Positions 24,348 through 33,486 are shown, counted from the stretch's first letter. The stretch: DNA of 64,000 bases from Shewanella marinintestina (GCF_023283845.1 NZ_JAKILC010000018.1:52015-116014); one strand, 5' to 3'. Numbers and translations: made by a program. Notes: generated by a model from the sequence alone, not told the origin.

Positions 24348-27300
24348 CTACTGCACTACTGCTAATCCAGTTGGCAAGGTTAAGTAGTCAAACGGTTTTG
24401 CTTGTTGTAAGTGCGCTAATAGCTTAATGCTTGGTAATGGCTTGGACATTAAGTAGCCTTGGGCATAGTCACAGCCTAAAGCATTCAAGAATCTCCATTG
24501 TTCAATTGTTTCAATCCCTTCTGCGACTAGAGGCAAATCGAGATTTTGCGCCATCATTACAATTGCTCTAATCAGTTTTTCGTCTGACGGATCGATAAGT
24601 ATTTTATCAATAAAGCTTTTATCTATTTTGATGACGGAAATCGGGCATTTAGTTAGATAGCTTAATGCTGAGTACCCCGTGCCAAAATCATCAAGATAGA
24701 TCTCTACGCCTAGTTCCTTGATCGCTTCTAAGACTTTTAGGCACATAGGTTTATCTTCAATGAGTATGCTCTCGGTAATTTCAATATGTACATATTGCGC
24801 GGCAATTGCGTGCTGCATTAATGCATCATTGAGTACATCGTAAAAACTAATACCTTTGGAGTTTATACATTGGCGGCCAGATACATTTATGGCCATATTA
24901 ATCATTAACCCTTGGCTATGTAGCTGATTCAAGTCGGTTAGGGCTTGATGTAAGATCCATTCGCCCAAGGGTTCAATTAGTCCGGTTTCTTCTGCAATGG
25001 GAATAAAGTGTTCTGGTGAAATTAAGCCGTACTCAGGATCTTGCCAGCGAATTAACGCTTCAACACTGGTAACTGCGCCGCTACGCATATCGACGATAGG
25101 TTGATATTCAAGGTGAAACTCTGATTGCTTTACTGCTTTGCGGAGTCGTTGCTCAAGCTGCATTCTTGCGAGCATTTCAACGTTCATTTCTGGGGAGAAA
25201 TACTGGTAATGCGCACGACCATCACGTTTAGCTTGGTACATGGCGGTTTCAGAGTTGTGCAATAGCATCTCAATGTCTTGACCATCCTCTGGGTAGAAGG
25301 CAATACCGAAGCTAGATGAAATATTAATTTCTTTGCCATCTAATATGAAGGGGCGAGATAGGGCGTCGCTGAGCTTTTGTGCTAAAGGCTCTGCACCTAC
25401 ACTTGTATTATTAAGTGGTGCGATGACAATGAATTCATCACCGCCAATGCGAGCAATAGAGTCTTGAATACCAAGTACGGCTTCCAATCTGGTTGCTGAT
25501 TGTTTTAGTATTTTATTGCCAGCAGTATGACCATGTAACTCGTTGACGTACTTAAATCTGTCTAAATCGATAAAGAAAATAGCGACTTGAGTATTTTGTT
25601 GAACAGCTGCATCTATTGCATGTTGTAAGCGCGAAGAAAATAAGTGTCGATTGGGTAACTTTGTGAGTGAATCGTAATTACTCTTATACCAAATATCTTG
25701 CTCATACTGCTTGTTATTACTGATATCTAAAAATAATCCAATATGTTGTATCGTTTCATTGTGGCTATTTTTGACCGCCGTTATTTTTAGGTATTCAGGA
25801 TATATTTGCCCGTCTTTGCGTTGGTTCCAGATCTCACCTTCCCAGCTACTATTATCTGACAGTGATTGCCATAGTTGTTGATAAAACTCTGGCGTGTGGT
25901 GCCCTGAGCTTAAAATACTAGGCTTTTTTCCTTTTACATCTTCAAGGTTGTAACCGGTGATCTTGGTAAAAGCTGGGTTAACTAGTTCAATGCAATTATT
26001 GGCATCAGTAACCATAATGCCTTCAGCTGAGTGGCTGAATACGGCTGAAGCTTGGTGTAGTGCGCGTTTGGACTTCATTCGCTCTGACATCATTTGGTTT
26101 ATGGCCTTTGATATTTGAGTCAGTTCGTCGTTGCCATTTAGTGCGAGGTTGAGTTCTAAATCTGGATCTTTTGCTAGCTTTTCAACATCGTCAACTATGC
26201 AGGTCACAGAATCTATAAGATTGTTAGCAATGCTTCTACCTAATAAAAATACTAAATAGAAAAATAGCATTCCAGTAAATAAGCTGATGTAGAGATAATA
26301 AATAATCTGCTGTTTTTCTATCTCATTCTGACGGGCAATTTTTTCAGTCAGTTGTAGGTTGAGCTGATGTAGCTTATCGATGGCCACACTAGCAGATTGC
26401 CACCAAACTTGGCTGTTAACGACAGGGACTTGTCGTTGCAGTCGATATAAACTGCTATGTAAGGCCATATCTAAGCCTAGGAACTTGAGAGTTACATCGG
26501 CTTTAGGTTGACCAGTTTCTTCAGCATGAAGCACAAACTCCTGATAATTTTCAGCTGTTTGTCGTAGGGTATTAACTAAGAGCTGTTGGTTGGGGCTGAG
26601 TGTTTGATTGTGGCTTAAACTTTCTAAGGCAGCTTGCAGCGTAAAGTAGTTTTTCTTAAAACTTGCCAAATAGTCAGGGTTTAGAGTGGTCAAATAACCG
26701 TTAAAATTGTAATTAAGCCCGCCATAGCCAACTAAATCACTGATGAGTTCTGCTTGCTTTACTAAATGAATCTGTTGTTTTAGTTGAGCTCGGTAATCGG
26801 AAATTTGTTGTATTTGAGGGCTATTTAATAATTGACTGAAATTATCACGGTTATCGAGTGTCATCATAGTGAAAGCGTTTTCAGCAGCGTTATCGAGCTG
26901 AAGGCTGATTTGAGTCACTCGTTCGAAATACTCAGGTTCTAATATAGGTGCAGATAAAAGCTGATTAATTAATCCTCGCTCTTGGCCTGCTAACTCCTGC
27001 ACCTTTAGCATATTAACTAAGTCAGATTGCACTAGTACTTGATAGGATTTATCGCTTTTAAAGCGCAGCTGCGACACAAAATTAATCAGGTTTAAGGTCT
27101 GTTGCGAATAGAAATCAAAAAATTCAGGGGTATTAAGTTTAATGATATCTTGCCGAGCAGCATCTAAATTCCGTCGCTCTGCGCTGGCTTTGCTGATGAG
27201 TTCTTGTAGAGCGTTAAACAGGTTTATATCGCTTTTAACGGTATTTATAGTTTCTTCAAGTGACGAGTTTACTAGTAACTGTTGAAATGCTTTATCAGTA

Positions 27301-27572
27301 GCAAGCCACTGCTGTTGAAGCTCCTGTTTATACAGAGTACCGCTGCTGCTATGGTAGCCCGCTGAGAGTCCACGCTCTTTTTGTAGTTCAAAAATCACCT
27401 TTTCTATACCCAAGGTAACTTGAGTTGTTAGCACGTTTGCCGATGCATCCTGATATTGCTTTAGTAAGGTCGCCGCGCTAACAATCGCAAGCAATACCAA
27501 TATAAATACAGGTAAAGCTGCAGATAGAAGGAGTTTACTCCTTAAGCTTAATCGGCTTAATACGGATTGCAT
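24348..27572 (-). CDS. NIT-HAMP-PAS-GGDEF-EAL signalling protein
   Basis: Inner-membrane regulator of cyclic di-GMP. The 1074 residues run in order: TM helix (13-33), a long periplasmic all-alpha NIT (nitrate/nitrite-sensing-like) domain (about 50-300, starting GIEKVIFELQKERGLSAGYHS), further helical sequence, a second TM helix (425-445), HAMP (445-500), PAS (510-625), GGDEF (635-790) and EAL (805-1055). The cyclase motif IGGDEF and the phosphodiesterase motifs EALIRW and DDFGTGYSAL are all intact, so both activities are possible. GGAGG lies ten bases before the ATG. The ligand is not shown by sequence; NIT domains are linked to nitrate or nitrite. Confidence 0.93.
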   Translation of the reverse strand: MQSVLSRLSLRSKLLLSAALPVFILVLLAIVSAATLLKQYQDASANVLTTQVTLGIEKVIFELQKERGLSAGYHSSSGTLYKQELQQQWLATDKAFQQLLVNSSLEETINTVKSDINLFNALQELISKASAERRNLDAARQDIIKLNTPEFFDFYSQQTLNLINFVSQLRFKSDKSYQVLVQSDLVNMLKVQELAGQERGLINQLLSAPILEPEYFERVTQISLQLDNAAENAFTMMTLDNRDNFSQLLNSPQIQQISDYRAQLKQQIHLVKQAELISDLVGYGGLNYNFNGYLTTLNPDYLASFKKNYFTLQAALESLSHNQTLSPNQQLLVNTLRQTAENYQEFVLHAEETGQPKADVTLKFLGLDMALHSSLYRLQRQVPVVNSQVWWQSASVAIDKLHQLNLQLTEKIARQNEIEKQQIIYYLYISLFTGMLFFYLVFLLGRSIANNLIDSVTCIVDDVEKLAKDPDLELNLALNGNDELTQISKAINQMMSERMKSKRALHQASAVFSHSAEGIMVTDANNCIELVNPAFTKITGYNLEDVKGKKPSILSSGHHTPEFYQQLWQSLSDNSSWEGEIWNQRKDGQIYPEYLKITAVKNSHNETIQHIGLFLDISNNKQYEQDIWYKSNYDSLTKLPNRHLFSSRLQHAIDAAVQQNTQVAIFFIDLDRFKYVNELHGHTAGNKILKQSATRLEAVLGIQDSIARIGGDEFIVIAPLNNTSVGAEPLAQKLSDALSRPFILDGKEINISSSFGIAFYPEDGQDIEMLLHNSETAMYQAKRDGRAHYQYFSPEMNVEMLARMQLEQRLRKAVKQSEFHLEYQPIVDMRSGAVTSVEALIRWQDPEYGLISPEHFIPIAEETGLIEPLGEWILHQALTDLNQLHSQGLMINMAINVSGRQCINSKGISFYDVLNDALMQHAIAAQYVHIEITESILIEDKPMCLKVLEAIKELGVEIYLDDFGTGYSALSYLTKCPISVIKIDKSFIDKILIDPSDEKLIRAIVMMAQNLDLPLVAEGIETIEQWRFLNALGCDYAQGYLMSKPLPSIKLLAHLQQAKPFDYLTLPTGLAVVQ

Positions 27573-27814
27573 TCAGCGTTGACCCTCCACAGGGTATGGT
27601 TATGGCAGGGCTATGCCGTACTGATGAAATGTAAAAGAAAAGCGCGATGAATAATAACCATATAAAACCAAAGCTGTCCTACTTAATTAACTAAAGTCTA
27701 ATCTAGGTCACGATTTTTAACGAATATATCAATTGTGTTTTTAATCAAGAGTTTGATTGATGTAGTTCTGGATTTTGTATGCAAGATCGCCTTAATTAGT
27801 TGACGATTAACCTA

Positions 27815-27852
27815 AAAAAAAACGGCAGTGATTACTATTAATCATTGCCGTT
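27815..27852 (-). terminator. Terminator after ribB
   Basis: Long stem AACGGCAGTGATTA / TAATCATTGCCGTT (one G-U pair) followed on the minus strand by nine Ts. Confidence 0.92.
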
Positions 27853-27871
27853 ATTGCACAGGTGTTACGTA

Positions 27872-28510
27872 TTACTGACTATTACGGTAAGCCACGATAT
27901 CTTCAATCGTCAGTACTGGCATATCGTGTTGCTGACCAAAGTCGATAATTTCTGGCAAGCGCGCCATAGTGCCATCAGGTAATGTCACTTCACATAACAC
28001 CCCAAAAGGTCTTAAGCCGGCAAGCTTCATTAAGTCTACCGTGCCTTCAGTGTGGCCGCGACGTTCTAATACTCCGCCTGGACGAGCACGTAAAGGGTAT
28101 ACATGGCCTGGACGAGCTAAGTCATCAGGTTTAGCGTTATCTGCAATCGCAGCCTTAATCGTGGTAACACGATCAGCCGCTGAAACACCGGTAGTGACAC
28201 CTTGTTTGGCTTCGATACTCACTGTAAATGCGGTGCCGTACTGGCTGTTGTTGTCGCTGACCATTGGCGGCAGTTGTAACTGCTCGATTCGTTCGTCAGT
28301 TAAACAAAGACACACAATACCGCTGCACTCACGAATAAGCAGCGCCATTTGTTGGTTGGTAAGCGTTTCGGCTGAATAGATAAGATCGCCTTCATTTTCT
28401 CGATCTTCATCATCTACGACTAGTACACCTTTGCCTTGGCGTAGTGCCGTTAGTGCAGCGTTAACACGTTCGATTGGATTGCCATAAGCGGCAAGTAAAG
28501 ACTGATTCAT
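27872..28510 (-). CDS. ribB: 3,4-dihydroxy-2-butanone 4-phosphate synthase
   Basis: Makes the four-carbon riboflavin precursor from ribulose 5-phosphate. The 212 residues show VLVVDDEDRENEGDLIYSAE (metal-binding acidic loop, near 35), TGVSAADRVTTIKAA near 108 and RPGHVYPLRARPGGVLERRGHTEGTVDLMKLAG near 135-165. There is no GTP cyclohydrolase II domain, so it is the stand-alone type. The ATG at 28510 has AAGGA eight bases upstream; a nearer in-frame ATG at 28519 abuts that site. An FMN riboswitch lies in the leader. The AAGGAT site can pair with ATCC just before the start, which may help shut translation. Confidence 0.96.
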   Translation of the reverse strand: MNQSLLAAYGNPIERVNAALTALRQGKGVLVVDDEDRENEGDLIYSAETLTNQQMALLIRECSGIVCLCLTDERIEQLQLPPMVSDNNSQYGTAFTVSIEAKQGVTTGVSAADRVTTIKAAIADNAKPDDLARPGHVYPLRARPGGVLERRGHTEGTVDLMKLAGLRPFGVLCEVTLPDGTMARLPEIIDFGQQHDMPVLTIEDIVAYRNSQ

Positions 28511-28519
28511 GGATAACAT

Positions 28520-29108
28520 CCTTAAAATACGACATTGGGTTGACCAGAATCAGGGCGTACAGAAAATGGCACATACCTATAGCCAAAGGTGGCATTAAGG
28601 GATGCGCATAATAAGATCAACGCAGAGCCCCATAAAGCCAACCATAGCTTAAGGTTCTCTGGTTTTTTCTTATATTCTCTTTCATCCGGACTCAGTGTAC
28701 TGACTTACATCAATACTCATTACCGTCGGCTCTGGAGTAGGTACAACCTTAGAAACGACGGGCGTCGTAGTTAAGGTCTGTTTACCAGATCTGCTGACCC
28801 TAGTTGATATTCAGCGCTATTTATATAGCGTAAACTAGGCGCTCGCGGGCTTTTATATGGTGATTTATCACTAAATAACTTACCGCCGGTGGGGAATTAC
28901 ACCCCGCCCTGAGAATTATCCCGGTTAATGCTCATTCAAGGGAAGAGTCATTAACCAAGTGGCGCTATGTTGCCCCTTATTGAATAAAATGACAAGCTGA
29001 CGTGGCAAAATGGCGCGCTAGCGCAATAAACGAACAAAAATATCGATTAAAGTGTACTAACACTTCGCGCGTCAACTCCACGCGATATGACTATTTGGAT
29101 GTAATGAT
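28520..29108. other. Intergenic region between ribB and ptrB
   Basis: This 589-base gap holds the FMN riboswitch (28674-28916), about 150 bases of ribB leader downstream of it, and some 190 bases carrying the divergent promoters of ribB and ptrB. I see no protein gene apart from a 16-codon frame with no ribosome binding site. Confidence 0.6.
28674..28916 (-). ncRNA. FMN riboswitch (RFN element) controlling ribB
   Basis: On the minus strand the leader has all conserved RFN blocks in order: CAGGGCGGGGTG and AATTCCCCACCGGCGGTAA, then AGCCCGCGAGCG, GTCAGCAGATCTGGT, CCAGAGCCGACGG and AGTCCGGATG. The closing helix P1 pairs ATTCTC (28911-28916) with GAGAAT (28674-28679). It senses FMN and turns off ribB. 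No T-run terminator follows; about 160 bases separate it from the ribB start, so control is more likely at translation or by another route. Two arms are longer than in the E. coli ribB element. Confidence 0.95.
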
Positions 29109-31199
29109 ATGACCTCGAAACTCCCAGTAATGCCACCTCAAGCGGCTAAAGTGCCTCACAGCATGACACTTCATGGCATCACGCGCGTTGACGATTACTA
29201 CTGGATGCGGGATGACGAGCGTAAAGCTGACAATGTTATCGCCCACTTAAATGCGGAAAATGCCTATACCCAACAAGAGTTCCAGCCGTTTGCTGCTCTT
29301 AAACAACAGTTGTTTGATGAGCTGGTGGGACGTTTAGATAAAGATGAATCTAGTGTGCCTTATTTTTGGCATAAGCACTGGTATTACCGTTATTACAAAC
29401 AAGGCTTTGAGTATCCGATTGTTGCCCGTAAAGCAGAGCTTGATAGTGATGACGAACAGATCATGCTTGATGTGAACGAACGCGCCGAAGGAGAAGACTT
29501 TTATGGTCTAGGCCAAGTGTCGGCCAGCCCTGATGAAACTAAGCTGATCTTCGCTGAAGACCTACTGAGTCGCCGTATCTACACCTTGTATTTTAAAGAT
29601 CTAACCAGCGGCGAACTATTACAAGATAAGCTCGAAGGCACTGATGGTGGTGTGGTTTGGGCTAACGATAACCAACATGTTTTTTATATCGCTAAAGATC
29701 CACAAACCTTACTTGGTTATCAGGTGTTCCGCCATCAGTTAGGTACGCCGCAGTCTGCCGATGTTTTAGTGTATGAAGAGCAAGACGATGCGTTTTACAT
29801 TGGCTTAGGTAAGTCACTAGATGAATCTAGTATCGAGCTATATGCCGAAAGCACAGTGACCAGTGAAGTCAGCGTGCTTGATGCCAATCAACCTTTAGGT
29901 CAATTTGCGGCTATTTTGCCAAGAGAAGAAGACCATGAGTATTCAGTTTCTAAGCTAGGTAACAGTTACTACATACTGACTAACTGGCAAGCGACTAACT
30001 TCCGTCTAATGAAAGTGGATATCGCTCAAGCAGCAGATAAGAATGCTTGGCAGGACGTTATTGCCCACGATATCAATTCGCGGATTGAAGATGTGTTGCT
30101 GCTAAATGACTATATGGTGGTGCAAACTCGCGAGCGTGGTATTAGCCGCATTCGGGTTTATCCGTTTAATGGCCAAGCATCATTTGAGTTAGCCTTTAAT
30201 GATCCCGCCTATGTGGTTGGCTTTGATGTTAACCCAAGCCAAAGTAGCGATAAATTACGCCTTTATTATTCGAGCCCAACCACACCAGAGTCGGTATTTG
30301 AATATGCTCTAGCGCAGCCTAATGAGCGTAAATTGCTAAAGCAAGAGCAAGTGCTGGGTGAGTTTAATGCCGATGACTATCAAGCGGAGCGACTTTTTAT
30401 TGAGGCTCGTGATGGTAAACAAGTGCCAGTAACTTTGGTGTACCGCAAAGCCTTATTCAATAAGGATGGTAGCAATCCTTTGTATCAATACGGCTATGGC
30501 TCTTATGGTTACACTATAGAGCCTGACTTTAGTTCATCAGTATTGAGCTTACTCGATCGCGGCGTGGTGTATGCCATTTCTCATGTTCGGGGTTCAGAGA
30601 TGCTTGGCCGCGCTTGGTATGACGACGGCCGCATGTTGAATAAGCAAAATAGCTTTAACGATTTTGTTGATGTAACCAAAGCCTTGGTCGCGCAAGGCTA
30701 TGGCGCTCGAGATAAGGTCGTTGCTGCTGGTGGCAGTGCAGGTGGTTTGCTAATGGGTGGGGTGATTAATCAGGCACCAGAGTGTTACTTTGCGGTGGCT
30801 GCCCATGTACCGTTTGTGGATGTGGTCACCACCATGCTTGATGAGTCGATCCCATTAACCACCAATGAGTATGACGAGTGGGGTAATCCTAACGAAAAAG
30901 CTTATTTTGACTACATGCTTAGCTATGCACCTTATGACAATGTCAGCACTCAGGCTTATCCGCATTTGTTGGTGACAACAGGTTTGCATGACTCACAAGT
31001 ACAGTACTTTGAGCCAGCTAAGTGGGTTGCCAAGCTACGTGAATATAAGACAGACAGCAACATGCTGTTGTTTGATACTGATATGGAATCGGGTCATGGC
31101 GGTAAGAGTGGTCGTTATCGCCAATATGATGATACCGCCAAAGAGTACGCTTTCTTTATCGGCTTGTTAGGCTTAGATGCTGAGATAATTAAACAATAG
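29109..31199 (+). CDS. ptrB: Oligopeptidase B
   Basis: Serine peptidase of family S9A that cuts small peptides after basic residues. The 696 residues have the N-terminal and blade regions of the beta-propeller (about 75-410, with the YWMRDDER start near residue 31) and the C-terminal alpha/beta-hydrolase domain. Catalytic Ser lies in AAGGSAGGLLMGGV near 545; the Asp and His follow in TGLHDSQV and MESGHGGKSGR near 630-670. There is no signal peptide; cytoplasmic. GGAT eight bases before the ATG supports the start. A small GIY-YIG gene follows 14 bases later and may be co-transcribed. Confidence 0.95.
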   Translation: MTSKLPVMPPQAAKVPHSMTLHGITRVDDYYWMRDDERKADNVIAHLNAENAYTQQEFQPFAALKQQLFDELVGRLDKDESSVPYFWHKHWYYRYYKQGFEYPIVARKAELDSDDEQIMLDVNERAEGEDFYGLGQVSASPDETKLIFAEDLLSRRIYTLYFKDLTSGELLQDKLEGTDGGVVWANDNQHVFYIAKDPQTLLGYQVFRHQLGTPQSADVLVYEEQDDAFYIGLGKSLDESSIELYAESTVTSEVSVLDANQPLGQFAAILPREEDHEYSVSKLGNSYYILTNWQATNFRLMKVDIAQAADKNAWQDVIAHDINSRIEDVLLLNDYMVVQTRERGISRIRVYPFNGQASFELAFNDPAYVVGFDVNPSQSSDKLRLYYSSPTTPESVFEYALAQPNERKLLKQEQVLGEFNADDYQAERLFIEARDGKQVPVTLVYRKALFNKDGSNPLYQYGYGSYGYTIEPDFSSSVLSLLDRGVVYAISHVRGSEMLGRAWYDDGRMLNKQNSFNDFVDVTKALVAQGYGARDKVVAAGGSAGGLLMGGVINQAPECYFAVAAHVPFVDVVTTMLDESIPLTTNEYDEWGNPNEKAYFDYMLSYAPYDNVSTQAYPHLLVTTGLHDSQVQYFEPAKWVAKLREYKTDSNMLLFDTDMESGHGGKSGRYRQYDDTAKEYAFFIGLLGLDAEIIKQ

Positions 31200-31213
31200 C
31201 GCTAAGGGGTAAT

Positions 31214-31576
31214 GTGGCTAAAGTTATCGATGCTGCAGAGCAATGTACAGAGGTGTTAGCAGCTGCCAAGGTACAAGGTAAAGCTAGTGCAGTGAAACAA
31301 AGCACGACTAAAGTAAATACAGCATTGTGGTTCCTGTATATGGTGCGCTGCGCTAAAGGCCAGCTATATACCGGGATCACTACGGATGTGGCTCGGCGCT
31401 TTAGCGAACATCAAAGTGGTAGTGCTAAATCAGCCAAGTTTTTACGCGGCAAAGGGCCATTAACCTTGGTTTATTCTGAAACCGTAGGCAGCCATTCTGA
31501 TGCACTAAAACGAGAAATCGCACTTAAGAAATGGCCCAGGGCGCAGAAGCTAGCCCTTATTGCTGCAGTCGAGTGA
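31214..31576 (+). CDS. GIY-YIG nuclease-like protein (YhbQ/UPF0213 type)
   Basis: A 120-residue protein whose C-terminal 85 residues are a GIY-YIG domain: FLYMVRCAKGQLYTGITTDVARRFSEHQSG, with Tyr, Gly-Ile-Thr and Arg in the catalytic positions, and a later Glu in ALKREIALKKWPRAQK. Stand-alone members are thought to be DNA nucleases of uncertain role. The first 35 residues are an alanine/lysine-rich extension not in the core family. The start is GTG with AAGGGG upstream; there is no better ATG. Confidence 0.82.
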   Translation: MAKVIDAAEQCTEVLAAAKVQGKASAVKQSTTKVNTALWFLYMVRCAKGQLYTGITTDVARRFSEHQSGSAKSAKFLRGKGPLTLVYSETVGSHSDALKREIALKKWPRAQKLALIAAVE

Positions 31577-31605
31577 GCGATAGTTGTTGTATTGGCTTGA
31601 ATAAG

Positions 31606-31648
31606 AATGGCGTAACTAGTTTGTTTAACCAAGCGAGCTTACGCCATT
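31606..31648. terminator. Inverted repeat between convergent GIY-YIG and lepB genes
   Basis: Perfect 10-bp arms AATGGCGTAA / TTACGCCATT separated by 23 bases. It lies between convergent genes and may act as a weak terminator, but the loop is long and the T-tract poor. Confidence 0.35.
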
Positions 31649-31669
31649 TGTTTAAGTGCTGTGATGAAG

Positions 31670-32329
31670 CTATTCAGCGTATAAACTGGTAAAAAACCGG
31701 TCTTTCCTCGGAAGATAGTAGTCATCATAATCTACCGAGAATGCAATGCTGGTTGCTTTGCCTTTTAGTTCGTCTCTAGGCACAAAACCATAAACCCGAG
31801 AGTCGGCGCTATTACGGCGGTTATCACCCATCACCAGGTAGTGATTATCTGGCACAGTGACAGTATTAAACTGGCTCAGTTTATCGCTAGCCGCTTTTTC
31901 AATGCGAATATCGTGGATTAAGCCAAATAGGTTTTCTTTGGCGAGCAACTGCTGAGTGTCGTTCGATATCACGGCATAGTCTAAGGCTTGATCATTAATA
32001 AACAGTATTTCATTACGTAAGCTCACCGTATCACCAGGTAGGCCGATAACACGTTTAATTAAGCGTTTGTTGGCCGCAACCGATTCAAATACCACTATTT
32101 CGCCGTGATTAGGTTGACCAGTTGCTAGGATGGAAACATCAGTAAACGGCACTCTAAGATCATAAGCCATTTTATTTACGACGATGCGGTCGCCTTCTTT
32201 GATAGTCGGTTGCATAGAGCCTGTTGGTACCGAGTACCAATCAGCAACAGCGCTTCTGAAAACCGACATCAATAGAATGAATAGCACTAGCTGACGATTA
32301 GTTTTCCAAAGCTGTTTGAGTTTATTCAT
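31670..32329 (-). CDS. lepB: Signal peptidase I (short form)
   Basis: Inner-membrane peptidase that removes Sec and Tat signal peptides. The 219 residues have one N-terminal membrane helix (about 12-28) followed directly by the catalytic domain. The Ser38-Lys92 dyad is clear in SVPTGSMQPT and KRLIKRVIGLPGD, and the late GDNRRNSADSR box is present. E. coli LepB has two N-terminal helices and 324 residues. This shorter form is not next to lepA and rnc, the usual site of the main lepB, so it may be a second copy. Neighbours do not hint at a dedicated substrate. Confidence 0.9.
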   Translation of the reverse strand: MNKLKQLWKTNRQLVLFILLMSVFRSAVADWYSVPTGSMQPTIKEGDRIVVNKMAYDLRVPFTDVSILATGQPNHGEIVVFESVAANKRLIKRVIGLPGDTVSLRNEILFINDQALDYAVISNDTQQLLAKENLFGLIHDIRIEKAASDKLSQFNTVTVPDNHYLVMGDNRRNSADSRVYGFVPRDELKGKATSIAFSVDYDDYYLPRKDRFFTSLYAE

Positions 32330-32357
32330 AAAGGCCTCGACTTAATGGGGTGGGCAG

Positions 32358-32417
32358 GGCACTACAGCAGGTAAATAGATAAAATGTTAGTTCGATCTGT
32401 CTTGCTGCTGTAGTGCC
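32358..32417. repeat. Long inverted repeat between lepB and the repetitive lipoprotein gene
   Basis: Perfect 13-bp arms GGCACTACAGCAG (32358-32370) and CTGCTGTAGTGCC (32405-32417) separated by 34 bases; three more pairs extend the base of the stem past a one-base bulge. No T-run follows. It may be a palindromic repeat element or a long-stem transcript end for the upstream gene. Confidence 0.55.
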
Positions 32418-32451
32418 TGCGCCGGGAAGATGTTTGCTGTTATGTCAGTGT

Positions 32452-33207
32452 TTAATGCATGCTGACAGAGCCGTTGATGTTATCAACACTAAGGTCGCCA
32501 GAGCCAGACTCGATAATGCTTAGGCCAAGGGTGTTTTCAACGTCGATATCACCGGAACCATCATCAATTACAACTGTGCCATTTACATTCGCAACGCTTA
32601 AGTCACCAGAGCCGTCGTCAATATGGGTGTCGCCACCAATTCCCTGCAGACTAATTGAGCCAGAGCCATCTTCAAGGGTTAGCTTGCCTGTGGTGTTGCT
32701 AATATCAACTGAGCCTGAACCATCTTGGATATCGAGATTGTTACCGCCTTTAATCCACACATCACCTGAGCCATCATCGACTTTGATGTTAGCGGCAACG
32801 CCTTTGATTTCGATATCACCTGAGCCATCATCAATGTCTAACATCATGCTGCTAGGAACTTGAATGGTAAGGTCAATATAGGGGGAGCGCTTAAAGTTAA
32901 TACTGCTGTCAAAATCAGCCACTAAGGTTGCGGTTGAACCATTCTGCTTGAGGCTGAGATTAGTGTCGATATCGCCATAGGTATAGATATCAGCAGTTAC
33001 TTTAATTTGAGTTAAGCCATCAACACCTTGAATATTGAGATCTCCAGCACCAGTTTCGGCGACTAAAGTTTCAATTTGGTTAGCATCGACCTGTAATTGC
33101 TTTTTTTGATGATTTAGGGGGCCTGAACTGGTGCCGTTAACATTAATAATGCAGCCAGAAAGTGACATAGCGATAACGCCGGCAAGCAAGGTAGATGTTA
33201 GTTTCAT
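32452..33207 (-). CDS. Lipoprotein with glycine/aspartate-rich repeats (DUF4097-like beta-solenoid)
   Basis: A 251-residue lipoprotein: signal peptide with lipobox MSLSGC, lipidated Cys at about 18. The start at 33207 (an upstream in-frame start at 33249 would bury the signal peptide). After a globular part, residues 120-251 contain seven units of about 18 residues, each opening with (D/E)DGSGD or a variant and followed by two short beta strands, for example DDGSGDIEIKG and DDGSGDLSVANVNG. This fits a right-handed beta-helix of the DUF4097/head-GIN type. The function is unknown; an outer-membrane-attached adhesive or structural role is a guess. It is transcribed toward lepB, 122 bases away. 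Confidence 0.85.
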   Translation of the reverse strand: MKLTSTLLAGVIAMSLSGCIINVNGTSSGPLNHQKKQLQVDANQIETLVAETGAGDLNIQGVDGLTQIKVTADIYTYGDIDTNLSLKQNGSTATLVADFDSSINFKRSPYIDLTIQVPSSMMLDIDDGSGDIEIKGVAANIKVDDGSGDVWIKGGNNLDIQDGSGSVDISNTTGKLTLEDGSGSISLQGIGGDTHIDDGSGDLSVANVNGTVVIDDGSGDIDVENTLGLSIIESGSGDLSVDNINGSVSMH

Positions 33208-33416
33208 CGGGTAACGTCCTTTTATTATTTTTGGTTGGCAGCATGGCAAGCTGCTTAGTTTTGATATTGATGAATAAGCAGAAAGCGTGCCAATAGGTTA
33301 TCTGATTGTTTTAACTATGTTATCTTTATTTTTTGTTAGGCAGTGATTGTCGATAGTGGTGAATTAGCTTATTAATTTACGCTGAACGTTTATTTATTAG
33401 TGAAATTACTCAATGA

Positions 33417-33461
33417 CTTATATGTGGCTTAATCGTGGGTGCTAAACCGTAAACATATAAG
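33417..33461 (+). promoter_or_regulatory. Inverted repeat upstream of the methyltransferase gene
   Basis: Perfect 9-bp arms CTTATATGT (33417-33425) and ACATATAAG (33453-33461), 27 bases apart, ending 25 bases before the ATG. AT-rich, so chance cannot be excluded. Confidence 0.25.
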
Positions 33462-33486
33462 GTAGAAATCTTAGGGACGACCAAAT

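Noticed and set aside
27969..28379. 136-residue plus-strand frame opposite ribB
   Set aside because: Shadow of the strongly conserved ribB reading frame; no family-like motifs.
28595..28645. 16-codon frame in the ribB leader
   Set aside because: No ribosome binding site and no conserved leader-peptide feature; the FMN riboswitch already explains the leader.
32480..32850. Tandem repeats resembling a CRISPR array
   Set aside because: The period is 54 bases in frame with no unique spacers; they encode protein repeats.
32459..32863. 134-residue plus-strand reading frame rich in PEPSS repeats
   Set aside because: It is the antisense of the DGSGD repeats of the lipoprotein gene; the regular frame is a by-product of the coding repeat and it has no ribosome binding site.
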